A stretch of DNA of 47,652 nt from an uncultured Bacilli bacterium (GTDB lineage Bacteria > Bacillota_I > Bacilli_A > RF39 > UBA660). Position 1 is the stretch's first letter; every line of letters begins with the position of its first letter. The notes beneath the pieces were generated by a model. That model was not told the DNA's origin, did no database searches, and saw nothing but the letters and a program-made list of their open reading frames with translations. The position numbers and the translations under genes were made by a program. Positions 41,580 through 47,652 of the stretch are shown in pieces. The stretch lies in contig CANQYF010000001.1 of the NCBI GenBank assembly GCA_947628075.1, positions 1 to 47,652 on the forward strand, written 5' to 3'.

Positions 41580-44500
41580 TTAAGCTTCTTCACATTTTTC
41601 AATTTGCACCATTATTTTTATACCATTAACATTTATTTCTTCTTTATCTAATTCTTTTTTAACTATATTAATTGCTAATGTTTCATTCTTAATATATTCT
41701 TCGAATTTTTCCATAACTTCCGTAAATTCATCACTTTCATAATAAATATTAATGCGATCGCTGACATCAAATTCTTGAACTTTTCTTATATTTTGAATTT
41801 TAGAAACAAATTCGCGGGCATTTCCTTCCATAATTAAATCATCAGTTAAATTAACATTTAAAATAATAAATAGATTATCTAATACTCCAACATTAAATCC
41901 TTCTTTAGAAGTTATTTTTAAATCAAACATATCTTTTGTAATAACTGTATCTTCAAATTTAACAGTTTCAGTATTTAACTCTCTTAAGTCACAAGTTTGT
42001 AAAAATTCTTCATATGCTTTAATTTTTGGACCAAATACTTTACCAACATTTTTATAATTTGGTTTTAAAGTAATATTCATATATTTAGTTAAATCATCTT
42101 CACTTAAAATTTCTTTAACATTTAATTCTTCTTTAATAAGGGGAACTAAATTACTAATTTTTTCATATATTTTACGATCAATAATTGCTTCTTTTAAAGG
42201 CGTTCTTACTTTTATTTTCGCTTCTTCTCTAACATTTCTACCAAGAGAGATAATATTTCTTACATAATCCATTTTCTCTTCTAATAAAACATCAATTACT
42301 AATTCATCACTAACTGGATAATCTTCTAAATGAACAGATTCCCCACCTGTTAAATTACGATACATTTCTTCACTTAAGAAAGGCGTAATTGGTGCAATTA
42401 ACTTAGAAAGACCAACTAAAACTTCATAAGTTGTGATGTATACTGATTTTTTAGAATTATCTAAAGTACTTCCCCAGAAACGATTTCGACATCTTCTTAT
42501 ATACCAATTTGATAAATCATCAGAAACAAAACTTGTTAAATATTTGACAACTTTATTTAAATCATATTCTTCAAAAGAATTAGTTACATTTTTGATTAAA
42601 GTATTATATTTTGATAATAACCATTTATCAATTTCTTCTCTATCTTTTATTGGCACATTACATCCATCTGTATCAATGGCATCAACATTAGCATACATAC
42701 AGAAGAAATTATAAGAATTCTTTAAGGGATTAAAGAATTTTGAATATACTTCTTTTAATCCTTCGATATCAAATTTTAAAGGTGTCCATACAGGAGAAAC
42801 ATAAGGAAGATAGAATCTTACAGTATCTGCGCCATATTCTTTAATAGTTGTAAAAGGCTCAACTATATTGCCTCTACTTTTACTCATCTTTTTACCTTCA
42901 GCGTCAAGTAGTAAATCATTAACTAAAACATTTTTAAATGGACTAACACCTTTTAAGAAAACAGATATAACCATTAATGTATAAAACCATCCTCTAGTTT
43001 GGTCGATTCCTTCACAAATAAAGTCAGCTGGAAATTGCGTTTCCCAAAAATCAACATTTTCAAATGGATAATGATATTGCGCAAATGGCATAGAGCCAGA
43101 ATCAAACCAACAATCTAGGACATCAGGTATTCTCTTCATTTCTTTACCACATTTTGGACATTTTAAATATACATTATCGATATATGGCTTATGTAAATCT
43201 AAATCATCTTTTAATGGTTTAGTAGACATTTCTTTTAATTCCGCGATAGATCCTACCATATGATTATAACCACATTCACATTTAAAGTAAGGAATTGGAC
43301 TACCCCAATAACGACTTCTAGAAACATTCCAATCTTTAGCGTTAGCTATCCAGTTAGCAAATCTTTTTTCCCCAACATAAGAAGGATACCAATTAACATC
43401 TTTATTAGCTTCAACCATTTTATCTTTAAATGCTGATACTTTAATATAATAACTTGGCATTGAATAATAAATTAAAGGAGTATGACAACGCCAACAATGT
43501 GGATAATCATGCATTACTTTTTGACGTCTAAATAATTTATCATTTTCTTTTAAATAATCAACAACTTCTTCATTAACATCAAAAACAAATTTTCCCTTCC
43601 ATAATCCAGCATTATAACAGCCATCTTTACCTACAGGGTTTAAACTTGGTAAATCATATTTTTTACCAACATTAGCATCATCTTCACCAAAAGCTGGAGC
43701 AATATGTACTATTCCTGTACCATCAGACATAGTAACATATTCATCACATGTAACATAGAAAGCTTTTTTATCTACTTCTATTTCTGGTATTAATTGTTCA
43801 TATTCTGTATATTCTAAAGTTTTACCTTTAAATGTATCTAATATTTCTGCTTCTTCACCTAAAACATCTTTGATTAATGCTGTAGCTAAAATAAATTTAT
43901 TGCCCTTAGCTAAAACTAAAGAATAATCTTCATTCGGATTTACACATAAAGCAACATTTGCTATTAAAGTCCATGGGGTGGTAGTCCAAACTAAGAAGTA
44001 GACATCTTCCCCCTTTTTCTTAAAAGGAACATATACAGTAAGAGCTTGTTCATTGACATATTCTTGAGCAACTTCATGGGAAGCAAGTCCTGTACCACAA
44101 TGAGGACAATAAGGTACTACTCTTGTTCCTTCATAAAATAAATTTTCTTCATAAAACTTCTTTAATATCCACCATTCAGTTTCAATATATTCATTTTTAT
44201 AAGTTAAATAAGGATTTTCAACATCAATAAATTGACCCATTTTACTAGTTAAATCAGTAAAAGCACTTTCATTTTCTCTAATGCTTTTACGACATTCTTC
44301 ATTAAATTTATCTATACCTAAAGCTTCAATTTCTTTTTTAGAAGAAATTCCTAATTTCTTTTCGACATGGTTTTCAATTGGAAGGCCATGAGTATCCCAA
44401 CCTACTTTTCTAATTACTTTGTAACCTTTCATAACTTTATATTTACAAATGCAATCTTTTAAATTTTTAGATACCATATGATGTAATCCAGGGAATCCAT

Positions 44501-44657
44501 TAGCAAATGCTGGTCCATCATAAAAAACAAAAGTCTTATTATTTTTTCTGTTTTCTATTTGACGAGCAGTTATTTTATTTATACCTCCCCAACTATCTAA
44601 AATATTTTTTTCAACAACTTCATATGGGCTTTTATCAAGTTCTTTAAAATTTTTCAT
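41580..44657 (-). CDS. ileS: isoleucyl-tRNA synthetase, eukaryote-like type with GLHH motif
   Basis: Charges tRNA-Ile. The 1025-residue length, the lack of the C-terminal zinc finger of common bacterial IleRS, and the sequence GYKVIRKVGWDTHGLPIENHVEK place it in type 2 (eukaryote-like). The ATP-binding signature, normally HxGH, reads Gly57-Leu58-His59-His60 within FANGFPGLHHM. KMSKS is intact (KKMSKSRGN, about residue 588). A zinc-like pair CPHCGTG and CKCGYNH...CPKCGKE lies in the insert region, and the editing domain carries TTPWTLIANVALCV. Start ATG after AGGTGA. It is controlled by a T-box leader with an AUC specifier and a consensus promoter. Confidence 0.97.
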   Translation of the reverse strand: MKNFKELDKSPYEVVEKNILDSWGGINKITARQIENRKNNKTFVFYDGPAFANGFPGLHHMVSKNLKDCICKYKVMKGYKVIRKVGWDTHGLPIENHVEKKLGISSKKEIEALGIDKFNEECRKSIRENESAFTDLTSKMGQFIDVENPYLTYKNEYIETEWWILKKFYEENLFYEGTRVVPYCPHCGTGLASHEVAQEYVNEQALTVYVPFKKKGEDVYFLVWTTTPWTLIANVALCVNPNEDYSLVLAKGNKFILATALIKDVLGEEAEILDTFKGKTLEYTEYEQLIPEIEVDKKAFYVTCDEYVTMSDGTGIVHIAPAFGEDDANVGKKYDLPSLNPVGKDGCYNAGLWKGKFVFDVNEEVVDYLKENDKLFRRQKVMHDYPHCWRCHTPLIYYSMPSYYIKVSAFKDKMVEANKDVNWYPSYVGEKRFANWIANAKDWNVSRSRYWGSPIPYFKCECGYNHMVGSIAELKEMSTKPLKDDLDLHKPYIDNVYLKCPKCGKEMKRIPDVLDCWFDSGSMPFAQYHYPFENVDFWETQFPADFICEGIDQTRGWFYTLMVISVFLKGVSPFKNVLVNDLLLDAEGKKMSKSRGNIVEPFTTIKEYGADTVRFYLPYVSPVWTPLKFDIEGLKEVYSKFFNPLKNSYNFFCMYANVDAIDTDGCNVPIKDREEIDKWLLSKYNTLIKNVTNSFEEYDLNKVVKYLTSFVSDDLSNWYIRRCRNRFWGSTLDNSKKSVYITTYEVLVGLSKLIAPITPFLSEEMYRNLTGGESVHLEDYPVSDELVIDVLLEEKMDYVRNIISLGRNVREEAKIKVRTPLKEAIIDRKIYEKISNLVPLIKEELNVKEILSEDDLTKYMNITLKPNYKNVGKVFGPKIKAYEEFLQTCDLRELNTETVKFEDTVITKDMFDLKITSKEGFNVGVLDNLFIILNVNLTDDLIMEGNAREFVSKIQNIRKVQEFDVSDRINIYYESDEFTEVMEKFEEYIKNETLAINIVKKELDKEEINVNGIKIMVQIEKCEEA

Positions 44658-44667
44658 AAAATCACCT

Positions 44668-44902
44668 TCCTAATAAAAAAATTCATAAACATAAGGACGT
44701 ATTACCGTGGTACCACCTTATTTTATGAATTTAAATTCACCTTAACATTTTTAACGCCAATGAAACGAGTTACTTTACTTTACTTCAAATAACTGACTAA
44801 AAAGTGATATGAATTAATTATTTCCTATTAGTTTGCACCAACCACTAACTCTCTTTAGACTATCATTAATTCACGTGTCTTTCTCCGTCTTTTAAAATTA
44901 CA
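44668..44902 (-). promoter_or_regulatory. T-box leader of ileS, isoleucine (AUC) specifier
   Basis: Stem I begins AGAGAGTTAGTGGTTGGTGCAAACTAAT (read as two halves at 44856-44829), the specifier loop reads CATATCAC with ATC before A, and the T-box is AAGGTGGTACCACGG (44719-44705). A terminator ATTCATAAA/TTTATGAAT followed by seven T competes with the antiterminator. The leader is about 230 nt and full-sized. Confidence 0.95.
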
Positions 44903-44908
44903 TTTTAA

Positions 44909-44937
44909 ATTATATGCAAATTTTATAAATAAGTCAA
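44909..44937 (-). promoter_or_regulatory. promoter of ileS
   Basis: TTGACT (44937-44932), a 17-bp spacer and TATAAT (44914-44909), directly before the T-box leader. Confidence 0.85.
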
Positions 44938-44951
44938 TAATTTTGCTCAAT

Positions 44952-46721
44952 TTACACTGCTATTAAAACATTACCTGTTACACCAGCTTCTTCTAATCTC
45001 TTGTTTACCCAGTCTCTATTTTCTTCGTCTTTTACTATTATGGTTATGCCATCGGTTACCCCTCTAAACATACCGGCATAAGAAGTTACTTGACTAAAGT
45101 CCGCAATTCGCATGTCTAAAAATTCTAAGGAACTATCGCCCCAAAACATGCTACCTGTATTTGTTGCATTTTCGGTATTGAAACTAGATAAATCAAGATT
45201 TGTTATTTGACTCATTCCACTAAACATAGAGGACATATTTGTAACGCTACTTGTATTAAATCCCTTTACATTTAATTTTAACAACGACTTCATATTATTG
45301 AACATTCTTGACATATCAGTTACTTTCCCGGTGTTGAATTTTGATAGATCAAGTTCTTTTAAAGAACTTACACTTTCAAACATCATGCTCATAGTTGTCA
45401 CATTGCCAGTATAAAAACTACTTACATCTAATTCAGTGAGTGAACTCATTCCTGCAAACATACTACCCATATTTGTTACTTTCATTGTATTAAAATTTGA
45501 CACATCTAATTTGGTTACTCTACTTAAACCAGAAAACATACCATACGCAGTTGTTACTTTCTTGGTATTAAAATTCGATACATCAAATTCGCTACCTCTA
45601 ATACCAAGTCCAAATTCACTAAAATTATCTATAGTCGCGGTGTCTAATTTACTAACATCTAATTTGTCCAAACTTGCCGAGCCAACAAAACATCGCCATA
45701 CATTACTATTTAAATCACTATAAAAATTGCCAAATACAATATTTTCTAAATTGGATAGCCAAGAAAAAAAATAGCTAATATTTAATGAATATATTCTATC
45801 TTTGCTTCCTATATATAAATCATAATATTGTTCTTCTTCATCTGTCTCTTTTGAAATTTCTTCTAACCAACCTATAATGCTTCCTGCTGGCGATTGATTT
45901 TTACCAGTTCCAACGTTTGTTAAATCCCAAGTTTTAATCACTGATTCGGTATTTATATAATCAACAAAATAAATATTTTTAATATATTGTGCCCATTCTT
46001 CACTTCTAAAAGCACCGTATTGATTATTATATCCAGTACTAACTAAATAAACTGCTCTTTCACCAGTTAATTCACATTTTAAATCTGTAGTATCTATATC
46101 TATATTGATATCTTTTCCTGATATATAACTTTGGTCTGTTTCTTTATTTGTTAACTCTATATATGTTTCTATACTTTTACTATTATTTCCTACTATATCT
46201 AAACTGATTGGTATTGTTGTTTTGCCATTTGTGTTTTGAAGTGTTGATAAATCAATAACTTTGTGATTTGTTCCCCATCTTAGGAATACTTTTAAATCGT
46301 CTTGCTCTAATACTGGTAATATACTATTAACTCCATTATCAACAGTAATTGTAACATTCGCTGTACATCTATAAATATTATCGTCTTTTTTTGAGTTAGT
46401 TAGTGTAATTACTCCTATATCATGAAATCCTTCACTTTTGGTTTTAACATAATTATCTTCGTCGTCAGCATAGATTGTTCCTAAATTATCTAAGCTCATA
46501 GCAGAACCATCAACATTTAAATTTAATTTAGTAGTTGGATTTTGAATACTGGCAATAGCTACTCCCTCTGTACTTCCTGTTACTACTGTTTTATTATAAT
46601 TATTTGAGTTTACTTCCACAGCAAAATAAGCATATGATGCCCCAATTAATAATACTAACAAAAATAATATTCCTATTATTAATTTTATATCGATTAATTT
46701 TTTCTTCTTTTCTCTTGTCAT
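44952..46721 (-). CDS. BspA-like (DUF285) repeat surface protein
   Basis: A 589-residue cell-surface protein. A basic N-terminus and a membrane helix (about residues 10-32, ending in GASYAYFAVEVN, a form common to anchored or signal-peptide proteins of gut Bacilli) are followed by a beta-rich domain (about residues 35-220). About eight repeats of roughly 24 residues follow, with the pattern LDVSNFNT..VTNM.SMF.GMSSL, the DUF285/BspA leucine-rich type (about residues 340-550). Such repeats bind host matrix or other cells in related bacteria. No sortase motif is seen at the C-terminus, so the N-terminal helix is the likely anchor. The promoter holds an 11-G tract, so expression may be phase variable. 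Confidence 0.88.
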   Translation of the reverse strand: MTREKKKKLIDIKLIIGILFLLVLLIGASYAYFAVEVNSNNYNKTVVTGSTEGVAIASIQNPTTKLNLNVDGSAMSLDNLGTIYADDEDNYVKTKSEGFHDIGVITLTNSKKDDNIYRCTANVTITVDNGVNSILPVLEQDDLKVFLRWGTNHKVIDLSTLQNTNGKTTIPISLDIVGNNSKSIETYIELTNKETDQSYISGKDINIDIDTTDLKCELTGERAVYLVSTGYNNQYGAFRSEEWAQYIKNIYFVDYINTESVIKTWDLTNVGTGKNQSPAGSIIGWLEEISKETDEEEQYYDLYIGSKDRIYSLNISYFFSWLSNLENIVFGNFYSDLNSNVWRCFVGSASLDKLDVSKLDTATIDNFSEFGLGIRGSEFDVSNFNTKKVTTAYGMFSGLSRVTKLDVSNFNTMKVTNMGSMFAGMSSLTELDVSSFYTGNVTTMSMMFESVSSLKELDLSKFNTGKVTDMSRMFNNMKSLLKLNVKGFNTSSVTNMSSMFSGMSQITNLDLSSFNTENATNTGSMFWGDSSLEFLDMRIADFSQVTSYAGMFRGVTDGITIIVKDEENRDWVNKRLEEAGVTGNVLIAV

Positions 46722-46763
46722 CTATTCCCAACTTCTTTATTTATTATTCTTCTTATATATTTT

Positions 46764-46794
46764 ATTATACCACATACCCCCCCCCCCTAGGCAA
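46764..46794 (-). promoter_or_regulatory. promoter with poly-G spacer before the BspA-like gene
   Basis: -10 TATAAT (46769-46764) preceded by TGG, an extended -10. Upstream are TATG, then 11 G, then A and the -35-like TTGCCT (46794-46789), giving a 19-bp spacer. Loss of two G would give the ideal 17 bp. The initiation site would lie about 35 nt before the ATG. Confidence 0.75.
46777..46787. repeat. homopolymer of 11 C (11 G on the coding strand)
   Basis: C at every position from 46777 to 46787. It is the longest G or C run in the window by far, in DNA that is roughly 70% A+T, and lies between the two promoter elements of the surface protein gene. Confidence 0.97.
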
Positions 46795-46817
46795 TAAAAA
46801 AAAGCCATTTAGGCTTG
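46795..46817 (-). terminator. terminator after tRNA-Leu
   Basis: AGCC-TAAAT-GGCT followed by eight T on the minus strand. The T run abuts the -35 of the BspA-like gene. Confidence 0.75.
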
Positions 46818-46830
46818 AAATTTGCAATTA

Positions 46831-46915
46831 TGGTGCACCTGAAGGGACTTGAACCCCCACGGATATATCCACTAGATCCTAAGTCTAGCGCGTCTGCCAG
46901 TTCCGCCACAGGTGC
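46831..46915 (-). tRNA. tRNA-Leu (anticodon UAG)
   Basis: 85 nt with encoded CCA and the long variable arm of class II tRNAs (TGGATATATCC). Acceptor GCACCTG/CAGGTGC; anticodon stem CTAGA/TCTAG with loop CTTAGGA, giving TAG; T arm GTGGGGGTTCAAGTCCC. It reads CUN Leu codons. Confidence 0.97.
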
Positions 46916-46926
46916 AATCATAAAAA

Positions 46927-47003
46927 TGGTGGACCTCGTAGGACTCGAACCTACGACCGCCCGGTTATGAGCCGGATGCTCTAACCAACTGAGCTAGAGG
47001 TCC
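46927..47003 (-). tRNA. tRNA-Ile2 (anticodon CAU, lysidine type)
   Basis: 77 nt with encoded CCA. The anticodon loop is CTCATAA. It is assigned to Ile2 rather than Met because the acceptor GGACCTC gives C4-G69 and C5-G68 pairs used by TilS, the loop reads CUCAUAA, and the whole sequence resembles Bacillus tRNA-Ile2. It lacks the three G-C pairs of initiator tRNA. It would read AUA after lysidine modification. It is 11 nt upstream of tRNA-Leu in the same transcript. Confidence 0.88.
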
Positions 47004-47014
47004 ATTGCTTTTTA

Positions 47015-47043
47015 ATTATACTATAACTATTTTTAAACTGCAA
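47015..47043 (-). promoter_or_regulatory. promoter of tRNA-Ile2 and tRNA-Leu
   Basis: TTGCAG (47043-47038), a 17-bp spacer and TATAAT (47020-47015), ending 11 nt before the mature tRNA-Ile2. Confidence 0.8.
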
Positions 47044-47051
47044 CCCTAAAT

Positions 47052-47081
47052 AAAAAAAATATCAGCATTTATAACTGATAT
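47052..47081 (-). terminator. terminator after the 47083-47505 gene
   Basis: ATATCAG, 9-nt loop, CTGATAT followed by eight T on the minus strand. Confidence 0.85.
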
Positions 47082-47082
47082 T

Positions 47083-47505
47083 TTAACGTTTATCTTGTAA
47101 CATATTAAGTAAATCTATTTTAAACATATCTTTGGATGCATTTGCTTTAGAAATCATTATACCTTTATAAGTTGTAAGCTCTGACATATGGCCTTCTAAC
47201 AAGATTTTAGCTGGAGTAATTTCTTCAAGCATAACTACTTCTTCTTTTAAATGAACAGTATAAATTAATTTAACTTCACCATGAATTTGTGCAAACATTT
47301 TGTCACTTGGTAATTTAAGTTCATATTTTTCAGTTCCTAATTTCTTATTTGATTCAATCTTTTCCCCTAAAAATTTACCATTTCTTAAAGCTGGATAATA
47401 ATCAAAGTTAAGCTTTTTAAAAGCAAGCATATTATACTTCTTTAATGCTCTTTCTAATTTTTTAAATTCATTTTCATTAACGTAATCTAAAACGTAACCT
47501 TTCAT
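47083..47505 (-). CDS. unknown protein
   Basis: A 140-residue soluble protein, basic, with mixed alpha and beta character. It starts MKGYVLDYVNENEFKKLERA and has a hydrophobic strand KLIYTVHLKEEVVMLEEI in the middle. I recognise no family. The ATG follows AGGGGG by 8 nt. It is a single-gene unit with a consensus promoter and a clear terminator, which suggests steady, independent expression. Confidence 0.8.
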   Translation of the reverse strand: MKGYVLDYVNENEFKKLERALKKYNMLAFKKLNFDYYPALRNGKFLGEKIESNKKLGTEKYELKLPSDKMFAQIHGEVKLIYTVHLKEEVVMLEEITPAKILLEGHMSELTTYKGIMISKANASKDMFKIDLLNMLQDKR

Positions 47506-47531
47506 TAAGACAACCCCCTAATTACGCTATA

Positions 47532-47560
47532 AGTATAGCATATAATTAAAAAAATGTCAA
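47532..47560 (-). promoter_or_regulatory. promoter of the 47083-47505 gene
   Basis: TTGACA (47560-47555), a 17-bp spacer and TATACT (47537-47532), about 27 nt before the ATG. Confidence 0.85.
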
Positions 47561-47592
47561 CTACTTGTATATTTTATGTTAATCCTTTTTAG

Positions 47593-47625
47593 AAATGATA
47601 CCTTATCATTAGTTAAAATGATACC
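47593..47625. repeat. operator-like repeats at the right edge
   Basis: A perfect inverted repeat AATGATA-CCT-TATCATT (47594-47610) overlaps the first of two direct copies of AAATGATACC (47593-47602 and 47616-47625). They lie 33 bp or more upstream of the -35 of the 47083 gene and could also serve a gene outside the window. Confidence 0.5.
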
Positions 47626-47652
47626 ATTATATCAATGATGTATAATATCTTT

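Noticed and set aside
46604..46852. Plus-strand frame across the poly-C tract (82 codons)
   Set aside because: It runs antisense through the surface gene start, promoter and tRNA terminator, with a low-complexity translation and no ribosome site.
46927..47003. Assignment of the CAU tRNA as elongator or initiator Met
   Set aside because: Loop CUCAUAA and the C4-G69, C5-G68 acceptor pairs fit Ile2; the initiator G-C run in the anticodon stem is absent.
1..47652. CRISPR array, insertion sequence or prophage
   Set aside because: No regularly spaced repeats, transposase, integrase or phage structural genes were seen; the PBECR3-like and DUF1016 genes alone do not make a mobile element.
1..47652. 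Alternative genetic code (TGA as Trp) as in Mollicutes
   Set aside because: Several genes end at TGA in good context (for example bacteriocin peptide B and the 39820 gene), and Trp residues at conserved positions are TGG.

Overview
The window is from an AT-rich Gram-positive bacterium of class Bacilli, most like the gut lineages around Erysipelotrichales and RF39. The evidence is the pair of replicative polymerases PolC and DnaE, three T-box leaders, the YqzL/RecO/Era/DgkA/YbeY/YqfD/YqfC cluster, a thymidine kinase, sporulation-type genes (yqfC, yqfD, a spoIIIAH homologue), strong GGAGG ribosome sites and normal use of TGA as stop (genetic code 11). Almost every gene is on the minus strand, so replication probably runs right to left here. 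Only rpmB (bL28) and the spoIIIAH homologue read rightward.

Layout, left to right: a T-box controlled seryl-tRNA synthetase; yneF-mscL; an anchored surface protein behind a promoter with tandem TTGACA repeats; mutL, yqeH, yqeG; polC directly behind dnaE; rpmB; a repair operon (pcrA, a sugar-phosphate nucleotidyltransferase, ligA, an unknown gene); a small PBECR3-like nuclease-fold gene preceded by a structured RNA and a terminator; tRNA-Arg(CCG); rseP and cdsA; divIVA-like and sepF; a T-box controlled glycyl-tRNA synthetase; tdk and a helical-repeat protein; recO, a 26-codon yqzL, era, dgkA, ybeY, a VanZ-like gene, yqfD, yqfC, yqeY, rpsU; a bacteriocin locus; a lone spoIIIAH homologue; pgsA-like and fmt; a YhcG/DUF1016 nuclease; an unknown three-gene cassette; a T-box controlled isoleucyl-tRNA synthetase; a BspA-like (DUF285) surface protein; tRNA-Leu(UAG) and tRNA-Ile2(CAU); and an unknown gene at the right edge.

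The most notable points are: (1) two very short genes at 33007-33324 encoding double-glycine leader peptides, next to a C39-peptidase ABC exporter and a small membrane accessory protein, which look like an undescribed two-peptide class IIb bacteriocin; (2) a run of 11 G, exceptional in such AT-rich DNA, lying exactly between the -35 and -10 of the DUF285 surface protein promoter, the classic design of a phase-variable promoter; (3) an IleRS of the eukaryote-like type whose HxGH signature is changed to GLHH, a change linked to extreme mupirocin resistance; (4) a roughly 150-nt structured RNA plus terminator immediately before a lone nuclease-fold gene.

Start sites were moved from the longest frame where a ribosome site supported an inner start (mutL, rpmB, ligA, cdsA, the VanZ-like gene, the bacteriocin genes, spoIIIAH, pgsA, fmt). 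Family assignments rest on motif reading, not on a database search.
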